Shown piece by piece: positions 10,822 to 21,704 of a stretch of 64,000 bases of DNA. The notes beneath the pieces are model-generated. The model saw nothing but the letters and a program-made list of their open reading frames with translations, was not told the origin of the DNA and did not search any database. The stretch comes from Periconia sp. R9002. Taxonomy: Eukaryota > Ascomycota > Dothideomycetes > Pleosporales > Periconiaceae. Where the stretch lies: NCBI GenBank assembly GCA_023627715.1, contig JAMAHW010000007.1, positions 620,001 to 684,000 on the forward strand. The letters are read 5' to 3'. Every line of letters starts with the position of its first letter. The first letter of the stretch is position 1. Both the position numbers and the translations under genes were made by a program.

Positions 10822-12921
10822 ATGGAACCTCAGACCGCGAACGCCCCAGACCGGGTCGATGCGCTTTGGCGGACCCTCGACGAACGGAAGCAAGGCCAAC
10901 TCGACCTCGCCGCTCTCAAGAGGGGTTTGCGAAAGCTGGACCATCGTACGCTATGCGACCCAAGCCTACCTATGCGCTGAGCTAATGAAGGATAGCTCTC
11001 AAGAATGCAGACCCTCTGTTGACAGAAGTACTGAAGGCTGTAGACACGGATGGCAACGGCAAGATTTCATATAGCGGTTAGGCTATCCGATACACTCTCT
11101 GGCGCTTTGCTGATGATTTGCCAAAGAGTTCCGCACTTTCGTTCACGAGACCGAAAAGGAGCTACTCGCGTTGTTCAAGAGTATAGATTTCAACCAAGAC
11201 AATCACATCTCAAAAGAAGAGCTACAAACCGCGTTCAGGCGCGCTGGTCTTGCGGTGCCAAACAGTAAATTGGATGAATTCTTTGATAGAGTCGATGCCA
11301 ATGGAGACGGGACCATTAGTTTTGAGGAATGGCGGTACGTCAACGCCTTCGTTCCAAGGCTGTCATGTTTTGCTTTCCCTTTCACCTGGTCGACTTATCC
11401 ATACTCGAGAAAAACCATGTTTCCCCACTCGCACAACCACGCCTACTGATCCGTTTCTCAGCGACTTTCTCTTATTTATACCTGCCACCGCCCCGAACCT
11501 GCGTGCGGTTCTCACATATTTTCAAGCAACTACGCGAGTCAACCTCGAAGGCGACGTCCAGATTAGCGACGACACCATCCAAGGATTAGGTATTGCACAA
11601 CGCTTTCTTCATTCTCTTTTCGGTTCCATTTTCCTAGTAGCAAGAAGTCATTCCCATTTCCCGCAGTCGAGTGATTCGTATGAGATTCCTGAAATGGCCT
11701 CGGCCACCATCTCACACTCACAAATCTCGCCGGGCCTCCCGCCACGTCAAACTATAGAAAATCTCGATGTTGTCGAGGTGCAGTCTGAAACCATAGGATC
11801 CGTGCTGATTGCTTGTGTCCCACATGCAGGCTATTTTGTGGCGGGAGGTCTAGCTGGAATTGTATCTCGCACTTCGACCGCACCCCTCGATCGACTCAAA
11901 GTTTATCTCATCGCACAAACCAGTGTCGCCCAAGATGCCGTTTCCGCGGCTAAGTCTGGAAACGTATTACGCGCTGCTGCAAATGCCTGGAAACCGTTGG
12001 CTTTTGCAACGAAGGAACTATGGCAGGCGGGCGGGATGCGTAGCCTCTATGCTGGTAGGTGGTCATCGTGGACATCAATAGTCTTTACTGACAACATCAG
12101 GCAATGGCCTCAACGTGGTCAAAGTAATGCCCGAATCGGCCATCAAATTCGGAGCATATGAGGTAGGTTCAAGAGGAATCAAGGGTCAATTAGAGGTATT
12201 AGGTACTAATTCTCGCAGGCGGCCAAACGCGCTTTCGCCAAGCTAGAAGGCCATAACGATCCTACCCACATTCATGGCTGGTCCAAATTTGTCGCAGGTG
12301 GTCTTGCAGGTGAGCTAGATGTCACTCTACCCGATTGCTTATCTAACAATGTCAGGTATGATATCGCAATTCGCTGTGTATCCTATCGACACCCTCAAAT
12401 TCCGCATGCAATGTGAAACGGTATCTGGTGGGCTTCATGGAAATCGCCTGATTATAGCTACGGCCAAGAAAATGTGGAACCAGGGAGGTCTCGTCGCTTA
12501 TTATCGCGGTCTTCCTATGGGTCTCTTGGGTATTTTCCCTTACGCTGCGCTCGACCTGGGTACTTTCGAATATCTTAAGCGCACTATTGCAGAACGCAAT
12601 GCGCGTGTACGAGGCTGCCACGAGCAGGACGCCCAGCCAGGAGGATTCGTCACGGCAGCCATTGGAGGCTTCTCTGGTGCATTTGGCGCCAGTGTCGTCT
12701 ACCCGATGAACTTGCTACGCACTCGACTCCAAAGCCAAGGTACCGTGCTGCATCCTCGCACCTATACTGGTATAATCGATGTCACCCAGCAGACCATAAA
12801 AGGAGAAGGTGTGAGGGGTCTGTTCAAGGGGCTCACGCCAAATCTTCTCAAGGTCGTTCCAGCCGTTTCAATAACCTACGTCGTCTACGACAAGTCCAAG
12901 AAAGTACTTGACCTACCATGA
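10822..12921 (+). CDS. Calcium-binding mitochondrial carrier, SCaMC/Sal1 type (ATP-Mg/Pi carrier-like)
   Basis: The model is 10822-10945, 10996-11076, 11127-11334, 11462-12054, 12101-12162, 12219-12309 and 12356-12921, giving 574 residues with all phases closing. The N-terminal half carries EF-hands: a degenerate one near residues 18-30, then DTDGNGKISYSE (58-69), DFNQDNHISKEE (89-100) and DANGDGTISFEE (125-136). The C-terminal half is a three-repeat mitochondrial carrier domain with the signatures PLDRLK, PIDTLKFR and PMNLLRTR. By family it exchanges adenine nucleotides for phosphate across the inner membrane under cytosolic calcium control. The stretch 11590-11829 has intron-like ends (GTATTG...GCAG) but is 240 nt, in frame and stop-free. 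I treat it as a coding linker. The second intron has a weak GTTAGG donor. Confidence 0.92.
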
Positions 12922-13939
12922 TCTTGGACACACCGCATCACCGCCGTTAAATACCTATGGTCAATCCCATTATGTAGTCGTGGGATTCTTGTACCGCCAC
13001 TACTTCTAACGTCCTCCGAATCACTTGTCACGTGCAATTGCAATCCAATCAGTCCCCGACTTCCTTTTCGTCCTTGCGTTTGCATCCTTAGAGATACCCA
13101 CCGGTTCCTATTCAGCCTCAAACACCGGCGAGTACGGCAACCCTGTTTCAGTTACACTGTGAGCATTATATATTACCTTCGTATACAAACGGTACGATCC
13201 GAACCTTTTATATCAACCCGTCATTTTTCCCCATGTCTCTCTGGTGCTTCTCGATCCCCTTTGGAGCGTTGGCGTTTAGATCAGGATAGATCATTGCAAA
13301 ACGTTTGTTCTCTTTCAGCCCTTCCCTGCTGTGTTTGGCCCTGGGTTGGAGGCGTGGTTGCCAGCACTGGATCCAAGATAGATGATGTTGTACTCTATAT
13401 TTCGTGTATTGTGACATATGGCTGTATATTCTTCCATATAGCTAACGAAGAAAGCTGAGAGAAAGCTTCATATCAATATGTGAATGTAGTATGTGAACTA
13501 GTTGGCTTCCATGTGCGTATTATTGAAAGTGAAACGAGCCGTTACGATGGTATTGAAATGGGTTAAAATTGGGGCATTAAATTATGCATATATGTACTCG
13601 TGCGCGTCCCCAAGGACCTAGTTACAGCTCCATTCGCCTATGCTGTAAAGTGACAAATGAAATAATGGAGGGTTAAGCCGGACATGGGAAAAGAAAAGTG
13701 AATAACGCCTTCTATGCATAGGTAAGTAGACGACCTACATGTCAAAATCCATGGAATGGAGATCAAACAAATTGTCCGACTCGGATCTCTTTCCTCTTGC
13801 TTCCCCTTCTTTTCTGTCCTCTAGAGATCGGGTTGATCATCGTTGTCTTCGGCTTTTAGCGGGACCCAATCACACTTCCCAGTTGGCACAGGAAACTTCA
13901 TAAACATCACCTACCACGTCTAGGAAAAAATGTCGGAGT
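12922..13939. other. Convergent intergenic region between the carrier and the SNARE gene
   Basis: It holds the two 3' ends. No gene is firmly supported. On the minus strand a short frame ending near 13821 (MKFPVPTGKCDWVPL... then an acidic tail) reads like coding sequence but has no start context or partner exon that I can place; see findings. Confidence 0.45.
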
Positions 13940-14848
13940 CTACTTGGTAATGACAATTGCCAGAACCAACACGATGATCAAAATGACGATGATGGTTAGA
14001 CTCCAATTTTCCCTCGCTTTGCGACTAAATCGATCGAGCCTACCCCTCGCCCGACGGAACTGCGCAGTATGGCGATCGACGCCTTCCTCGACCTCGTCGA
14101 GTAACATGACCTGATCTTCGAGCTCGTCACCAATCTGCATGCTGAGTTCCCGCTGCCGCCCAATCGAAGCGCCTAGCTGGTCGAGCTGTTCATCCTGCTC
14201 GGCCATGACACGTGAATGGTATTCGTGGATCTGCTGGTTTGAAAGATCTCTCTGATCAGGTGCGGCGTCGGGGTCGGGGTCATCGCGGTAAGGAAAGAGG
14301 GAGGCACGGTTTGGGTCATCGTCATCATCGGTAGAGTCGGTGAAGCGCACGGATTTGGGGGTTGTGCGGGTGTTCTTCGAGGCAGGAGCGGTCGCGGCGG
14401 ATGTAGCGGCGGAGAAGTCGGAGGTGAGGGCAGCATCGTTGGGGGTGGTTGTAGTTGGGTTTGCTGATGGGTTGGCATTGGAGAATTGTGAGGTCAGTTC
14501 TGCGAGCTGATTGTGGAGGCGGGGAAGCTGGGAAGATATTGATCTGTGTGTGCATGGTGGTTAGTGGAGTCTATAGCGTTTAAACCATGATGTGAAACAG
14601 AGTAGCTCGTTGAAAGTCAAAGACAGATGAGGAAGTACGATAGCTGGGGTTGCTCACTCGTCATCATTATCTGCAATCTGCGACTCGAGCGACTCGATGC
14701 CGGATCGCAGCTGCTCCAGAGAGCGTGATATTTGGCCATCCTGAGCGTTGGAAGGTAGATTCAGGGAAATGGCGCGCTGCCGCTCCAGCAGCGAGAGTTT
14801 GATGTGGTCGGCAAGAAGAAACAGTTGAGGTGGGTTGGTGGTGGACAT
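13940..14848 (-). CDS. Qc-SNARE of the syntaxin-8/Syn8 type
   Basis: Two exons (14848-14658 and 14543-13940) are separated by a 114-nt intron with GTGAGC and CACAG ends. The protein has 264 residues. The N-terminal ~65 residues form a helical segment (LLERQRAISLNL and onward). A Ser/Thr/Pro-rich linker follows, containing an acidic DSTDDDDDP run. The SNARE motif lies at about 170-240 (EQDEQLDQLGASIGRQRELS, then IGDELEDQVMLLDEVEEGVD). A single C-terminal anchor, WSLTIIVILIIVLVLAIVI, ends two residues before the stop. The layout is that of endosomal/vacuolar t-SNARE light chains, tail-anchored with the bulk in the cytosol. Syn8 fits best; a Tlg1-like role is the main alternative. Confidence 0.88.
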
Positions 14849-15924
14849 GGCGGGCGTGGGGGGATACGGGGGTTACGTTGAGAAGAAAGCGGGTGGGTAG
14901 CAGGTAGGTTTGAATAGCGCGTGGCGGCAGTCGTGGTTTGCTAGTGGGTGGGAGGTGGTAGGTGGTAAGGAAGAGGTTATGATGCGATGCGATGCGATGC
15001 GATTGCGTTGCGTTGCGGGAGAGATGCGGCGGAGGTCAAGTGGAGTGCCGGAAATGGCAGGGGGGACAGGGGAAGGTACAGTGCATAGGTACTACATACA
15101 GTACATGTATTTTCCGAATGAGGGTCGATGGACCGCTACATAAGTACATAGGTAAGCAGGTAAGTTACAATCGCTGCCCGCACAAGTAGAACTGTGTAGA
15201 CGTAGATGTGGATGGATCAATCTGCAGTTCACTGCATCTGGCATGACGACCAACAAAACGACTACTTGTACGCAGTTGAGGGATACACAGCGATCCAGAC
15301 TGCTACCTAGCACCAAGTACTACTCAGTACTAATTTACGTGCAGGATACTTACTCCACAGTAAGGACAGAGCAGCGCCACAGCTAATGTTGAGCCATGCC
15401 TCTCGCTCCCGCGCCTGTTCCTGTGCCTTGCCCTGCCCGGACCGTGCCCCAGAGTCCCTTGCCCATCCATTCGCGGGGCCTATTCCGACCGTCACCATAC
15501 ATAATAAGTACATGGACTCTACCATACACTCGCATGCCATCTCTCCATGTTGTTGGTCTTGTTTCGCCTTTGCACAACCACAAGGCCAGCCATGCCCCCA
15601 TTCCACAATCTTCTCCCTCCAACGCCTACCCTTCTGCTCCTGCCCGCTCGTATATAACACTCCCCTCGCCCTTGCCGTCGCTCGCCCACGCACGACTGCC
15701 AGGGCGACCACCTCACCTTACCTCACCTCACCTCACTCCTCCATCCATCCAACCACATTCCTCTCCTTCTCTCCTTCGTTTTGCCCTACCTGCCTTACAC
15801 CTGCACCCCCCAAAAAACCTCCTCACCATTGTGCAGCGAGCTAAATCCAATCCAGTCCTCCCTCCCTCTTTGTCTGCGTCTACATCTGTCTAGCCTTGTC
15901 TTTCTGCCTTTATAGCAGGCCTCC
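14849..15924. promoter_or_regulatory. Divergent intergenic region between the SNARE and RING-finger genes
   Basis: Both flanking genes start at its ends. It contains a (GATGC) tandem repeat at about 14981-15000, a CCTCA/CCTTA tandem repeat at about 15711-15737 and a strong C+T-rich tract from 15580 to the RING start, typical of a fungal core promoter and 5' UTR. Two overlapping plus-strand frames at 15386-15893 are translations of this pyrimidine-rich DNA and have no domain. Confidence 0.55.
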
Positions 15925-17560
15925 ATGTCTTCGCCTGAACCCATACCCCCGCCCAACGACCGGCGCGGGTCTCGCGCTTCCAGCAACGCCGATCTCTCAG
16001 TGTCAAACGGGGACGGCATCATGGTCGGTGGTTATCCCGGCAGTCCCTCGCCACTTCAAATCAGAGCATCCAACTCATTAAATTCGAAGAATCGCCGGCG
16101 CCCAATCGCGAAGCAACCTCCCGACCTTCACCTCCTCGAATACGTGCACTCTCCCGATAGCAATCTCGTCTGCCTCATCTGCCACTCACCCTTTGACAGA
16201 CCCGTTAAACTGCTCTGCGATCACTATTTCTGCCGTGACTGCCTCGAGCATGCCTGGGCAGCCCAGCAGGATGGGGAAAAGACGTGTCCCACCTGCCGTA
16301 GCAAGGTCGACGTTAACAAGGACCTTCGCCCCGTCCCCAGGATCATCGAGACCATGCTGGATGAACTAGTCGTCAAGTGCCCCAACACCAAGTCAGGCTG
16401 CGACTGGACTGACCAACGCGCCAACGTCCATGACCATGTAATGTTGTATTGTGTCTACACCTTGGTCGAATGCCCATCGTACGACTGCCGCCTGCATATC
16501 TCGCAAAAAGACTTCCATAAAGGTTGCTTACACTATACTGTGAGCTGTGAGAACTGCCACACTTCAATGATGAAGAAGGATCTTGAGGTGTGTGACCTTG
16601 TTGGGAGAGTCCGCCGAACCCGGATCACGATCAAATATTCAACCAGGTCAAGAATCTCACTGACTAACCTTATGACAGGAACACCAAAGGTCCCATTGCC
16701 CCAGCCGTTCAACAACCTGCCCTCACTGCTCTGTTGAAATCCTTCGCCTCGATCTCAAGGCACACATCAAGGAAACGTGTCCCAAAGTGATCGTTCCCTG
16801 TACTGGTGCCATAGTTGGCTGCACGTTCACTACGGAACGTGCTGAGATCAGATCACATGAAGAAGCCTGCATCATGGCAAAGCTGGCGCCTCACTTCCAA
16901 GAACAGCAAGCCCGTATTGAACGCAGTGAGGCACGTCTGGAACCGCTAGCCAGAAAAGTTGGAATACTAGAGGACGGATTGTCGAACATCACAAGTATGC
17001 TATATCCCGCTAACAACGGTGACCCTGACTTTCCCATCAACACCCCCTTGGATCCTGCAAGCTCAGACTCATTTCCTCCTGCACCTGACTTTCGTTTACC
17101 ACCAACCTCATTCCCACCTGTCTCACAGAACGACCCATCTCAACCCAACCAACCTCCCTTTGACTCTCAGATTCACCATCTTCTTACTTTGCACGATTCG
17201 CTGCGCGAGGAGGTGTCGCGTATCACCAACGCGCTTACCGAGCTTGATGGTCGCACCAACATGATGATCATCAACGAGAGTCAAAGGCAGAAGGACGAGA
17301 TGCTACACACTAATGCTGCTATCAACAGCATGCGGATGCAGCTGCATTGGCTAATGAGTGCAACGCTATCAAACCGCAATGCTGCCGGCAGTTCCACGAC
17401 GAGGGCAGGCGCGAGTACAAGTGCGAACGGTAGTCCCAGCAGCGCGACCCGAGGGATCAGTGCCAGCGCCAGTCTGGGAAGCAGGGCACCTGCAGGTGCA
17501 ACGTTGCACGCGCCATTGCGGCGTTTGAGCGATTCATCTAGGCAAGACACCAAATTATAA
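15925..17560 (+). CDS. RING-finger protein with TRAF-type zinc fingers (probable E3 ubiquitin ligase)
   Basis: Two exons, 15925-16587 and 16679-17560 (intron with GTGTGT donor, CTAAC branch and ACAG acceptor), encode 514 residues. After a disordered Ser/Pro-rich N-terminus, a C3HC4 RING lies at residues 83-124: CLIC, then CDHYFCRDC, then CPTC. Cys/His-rich TRAF-like fingers follow at about 150-260 (CPNTKSGCDW, then YTLVECPSYDC, SCENCHTSMMKKDL and CPHCSVEI). A helical segment (QEQQARIERSEARLEPLARK) and a second coiled stretch, NALTELDGRTNMM, precede a disordered Ser/Ala-rich tail. The RING plus TRAF-finger order is that of ubiquitin E3 ligases and signalling adaptors; no meprin/TRAF-C domain is present. 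The substrate is unknown. The intron falls inside the zinc-finger array. Confidence 0.88.
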
Positions 17561-18876
17561 GGACTGGAAACTACCGCCTTGAATACCTTTCCACTCATTG
17601 GACACGTTCCACCGAAAAAACGCGCTTCGTCGTCGGTTTTCGTGTATCCTTGCACAATCCCGCTGTAGTGGTTCTGCAAGGCCATGAACCTTGCAAAACC
17701 TCATTTTCTCGTTGGAGACGATCATTTCCCATGATTGGTCTCCGGATGGAGGAATGGTATTCTCTATATTATCAAAAGTTTGTGATTTTAGCTGGGGTCG
17801 GCGTTTTCTTGAGCTGCATCAGGCGTATGAATATTCACCTTCTTATGTTGAGCTGATGATTGATTACCTCGACTCTTTCGACTCTATCCATGTCCAACGG
17901 GCTGATTGGGGGGATTATACTGGCAGGATGGAGTGAAACGAGATCTGAGGAGAGCAAAACAAAAAGGAAGCGGCAGGAACGCTATGAAATGACAGACGTG
18001 GGAACTCTCTTATCAGGTTATTTATGTGTATGACGGATTATGGGTTTTTGGGACATGGAAAAAGACAAACGGATTTCTCGGGCAACAGAGGGATAGGCAA
18101 ATGGATTGGATGGGCTATATGGAACAGCTCTCCACATGTGCGTATGCTTAATATCAAATACCCCTATTTTGTTTTCTGCTTTCTGATCTTGTCTGTGCCT
18201 CTTTCCTTTTTCCTCTCCTGCTCTTCTTAGGGATGCGACAACCCGATATGCATCGTCTTCTGCATGTTGTTAGCGTCTTGTGCTGATTGTGCGGATACGG
18301 AAATCACATTACGATTTGCATGCCAATCATGGCGACGATGGCTACATAGCGTAGGATGCAGAAATGTAGACGATACAATCCCAATTCACAAAAACAAAAA
18401 GATAAATGGAGTATGTCTTCCTCTGTATTAAATTCCATTCATTTATCTCACCCAGAGAGGGTCGAGTATGTAGGTATGTAGGTATATATGTAGTTAAACT
18501 ATCTCACCTAAGATACATACATAGATGGGGTAGGCCTGAGTAGATTGATGGAAAGAAAGGAGGAGGAGTGCGGGGAGGGGAGGGGACTATGTGAAGGGGA
18601 TAGATATGGGAGTTGTCGAAAGAAATTTATCAGGGAAAACAGCCCCAGTGGGTAAATGGGGAGGAGGAGGAGAAGAAGAAGGAGAAAAGAAACGAAGATG
18701 TGGCAGGATTTCGCCCGTTCGAACCAAGGATGTAAAGGAGGGGGGTATCTCTTGTTGGAAGAAGAAGAAGCAGCGGCAGCAGCAGAAGAAGAAAGGAAGA
18801 TTAGGAGCCCCGGAGGACAGGATTAAGTAGGGAGAAGGAAAAGGGTGTATAATAATTATGGAGGAAATGTAGACTG

Positions 18877-18907
<31 letters not shown>

Positions 18908-19222
18908 AAAATCCATGGAGTCTGGAGGGGGATACGTAGCGCTAAGAGCGTTATATTGGGTGAAAGATGAGAGGAGCAGAGAGGGAAAGGGCAATGCTGA
19001 GAAAGAACCAGGGGAACGATGGGAGAGGGAGTCAGACGAGAAAGAACGGTGATTGATCCTCTCGGTCGAAACGAAGGCTCTGGTGAGCAGATCTCACCGC
19101 GACTGTCCCGCTCGAGGCAGGTAAGGTGACGGACATACTTGTTCATGCCTTTGTGTCGATTGGTGGAGAGATCAAGCGGTAACACAGTGAGTAGGAGATA
19201 TCAGATCGCAAAGCTCGTTCGT
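17561..19222. other. Convergent intergenic region with microsatellites
   Basis: It contains the 3' flanks of the RING gene (+) and the UBTD-like gene (-). There is a purine-rich GA tract at 18540-18810, a (GAT)10 microsatellite at 18878-18907 and GTAGGTAT repeats near 18469-18487. No gene is supported: the frames over the GA tract are low-complexity. Confidence 0.5.
18878..18907. repeat. (GAT)10 microsatellite
   Basis: Ten perfect GAT units lie in noncoding DNA downstream of the UBTD-like gene. It is likely to vary in length between strains. Confidence 0.95.
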
Positions 19223-20415
19223 CTACTCGAATACCATGGCGATAACGACATGGCGACTCTCGTAATTCCAGTACGGATGTGACTCCAGAGGTTCGGTTTC
19301 GGGTATCACGTGGCCACCATAGACAATGCGGACGGAAGCAAAAGGGTTGATCTGCTCGGCCACCCGTCAGCTCTCTACGCACGTCCAAAAGAAGAAGGAA
19401 ACTTACCCCTGCTTTTGACTTCAACTTGGTGATCAGACTTGCCACTTTCTCTCCCTTGTAAATCCGTATCTCGTAGTCTGCTCCTGTAGTACTCAATCGG
19501 CACCGCACCTTGACCGCGTCACCGAGAACTTCGACTTCTTTTCCCTTGCTCTCCCTCTTGGATTTTTTGGAGTGCCCAGTGCTGTCCCCTTCTGCACCGG
19601 TATGTTCCTTTTTATCGCTCACATCGTCTTCGTCCTCTTCGTGCCCTTGATCAGTCTCGTCGTCTTCATCAATCAGCCCCTCAGGTTCTATCACCACCCA
19701 CTCAGCAACTCGATACCACTCGCCGCGCCCATCAAAGACGCCTTTCCACAGCATCCCGTTTGGACATGTACATTCGGTAGCATCCAGCAGTGCCTGCGCC
19801 TCACCCACCTCGCCCATCTGCAAACTCTCCACCATGAGCCGTAGCGCCGCCCATATCTCCTCGCGGCCCGTTGTCCGCGTATCCCACCAATCTCCGCGTT
19901 CTTTGTCCAGTTGCTTTCGTGTCCACCCTGCTCGTCGCGCGTACTGTGCTGTTGGAGATGCGAGGTTGCCGGGGATCTTGGCCCGGTGGGCTGGGTCTAT
20001 GGGCTTGAGAGGAACGTTGGGACGACGTTGTGTGGCTACAGGCGGAGGAGGAACTGTCGAGACATGCGGATTGGAGCCGCGCGATGTGGAACGAGGCGGC
20101 GGCGAGGACGATGTGATGTTGCGGGAGGAGGCGGTTGGGGCATCTCCGCCTGGGTAAGAATCACCCGATTGACGTGATGCACAGCAACCCTACAGCATGT
20201 AGCAGTCAGTCATTATTCAATAAAGAAGGTCGCGAGAATAAGCTGAAACGTGGAAGGGGGAGAAAAAAGTGTCAGAGAATGCTCGCGTGGGTGTCTCACA
20301 CTCCCTGTCTTTCTTCATTCCACCGCATCGCGCCGCATTGCCTCCTCTTCTCAGCCCCTCATCCCCTGGTGCTGTAGCCCCTTCGTGTTATTGATCGTAT
20401 TAGTTAACTCACCAT
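19223..20415 (-). CDS. UBTD1/2-like ubiquitin-domain protein with a lipidation-type N-terminus
   Basis: The proposed exons are 20415-20413 (ATG only), 20189-19407 and 19351-19223, giving 304 residues. The first intron begins GTGAGT directly after the ATG. The third codon position onward reads MGCCASRQSG, a classic N-myristoylation site with adjacent Cys for palmitoylation, as in the animal UBTD family. Next come a Ser/Pro-rich linker and the UBTD N-domain, with PLKPIDPAHRAKIPG, GWTRKQLDKERGDWWDTR and GREEIWAALR, and later ATECTCPNGML and YRVAEWVVIEPEGL. A Lys/Glu-rich acidic segment leads to a C-terminal ubiquitin-like fold (VKVRCRLSTTGADYEIRIYK to VVIAMVFE). By family it binds ubiquitin-pathway enzymes, here probably at a membrane. 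An upstream start in place of the split ATG is less likely. Confidence 0.85.
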
Positions 20416-21704
20416 GATGAGCGGTTCCCTCTTGATTTCACTTATTCCCAGCCGAGTTCTGCCCAGAGCAAGGGTGCGATGTACATACAGTGTGCAAAGC
20501 CTTGCAAACTGGTACTCGGTCCACTATACCACCATGAAGCAAAAGAGGGCAAATGTACCCCACTCGATCACGCGGCTCTAGCGTTCCATCCAGGAGAGCT
20601 CAGCGTACCTAGGTACAGGAGAGTAGTCACGAGACAAGATGGAGCGGGGATAAAGTGAAGAGGCGTGCGATGCGAGGAGTGTGTGTGGGGAAGGAATGGC
20701 AAGAGCGTTGGCGTTGTGCTGCGGTTTACTTAGCAGCCATGCTCCTCCCGTATTCGCGAACAGACGAAAAACGGTAACCGATGCAAGATGCGGTGCGGTG
20801 CGACGCAGAAAGATGATGCGATAGACTAATACATCAAGTCACGCTGCTAGCCATCTACATGCACTCAATATGCGAGTGGTGCATGCAGTGCGGGGAGAGG
20901 TTGCTTTTCGCCTCGGTCTAGTTCAGTCTACAATGAGGCGGTAGAACGAATCACCAGCCATCTAATCTCGGCGAAATCACTGGGATGATACCCTATAAAG
21001 TTTTTGAGAACATCCCAACAGCTTAAAAAAAACGAAGTTTGGATGAGAACCACTCTCGAGTGCAACTTTCATGGTCTTGTGTGCTATAAATGGACGAAGG
21101 GAACGCCTCTGCCGCGTATTAGTGCGAAATGGCTGTGCATGCCCGAAAGGGAGACATGCAACCAATGTGCGGAAGAAGAGTTCACATAGTACAATAGACT
21201 CATCAACAGACAAACGAGGGAATCAATAATATACAAAACCACATTTTATTAGAGATTATTAGGTCGAGGGTGCCCTAGTGGCCGCTTGTACAAAAATCCC
21301 AATAAGGACAGTACACAGGGTATCAGGGGTATTGCGCGATAAAGCCAAACAAAAACGACAGCCAGCGACCAAAACAGACCTTGGTATCAAAAGGAGAGAA
21401 ACAAGTGCAGAGTGGTATCAATCTAGACAAAACAAGCTTGTAGCGGGGCACAAACGCGCTCGGCAGGCACAACATGACATCTCCAGAAATGTCGATTGCC
21501 GCTGAGGGCCATCCATCCCACTGTGAAACGAGTGAACGAGAGTTGGTCAGAAGGAAAACATTGGGTATATAAGAGAGACGGGCGGAAGGCTCGAGATCGT
21601 CGTCGTGGTTGCCCTTTGATCAAAAGAGGGATCTGCGGTATCTTTGCTTTTCCGTCATTCCATCATGGCTTTCGTGGATAAAGGTAGGATCCTCCCACCA
21701 TACT
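20416..21704. other. Intergenic region upstream of the UBTD-like gene
   Basis: It holds the promoter of the UBTD-like gene (left part) and the 3' flank of the Meu6-like gene (right part). Short repeats of GATGCGGTGCGGTGCGACGC type occur near 20785-20805. No gene is seen. Confidence 0.5.

Noticed and set aside
15386..15893. Two overlapping plus-strand frames of 152 and 165 codons
   Set aside because: Both are translations of the C+T-rich leader upstream of the RING gene; Pro/Ser/His composition only.
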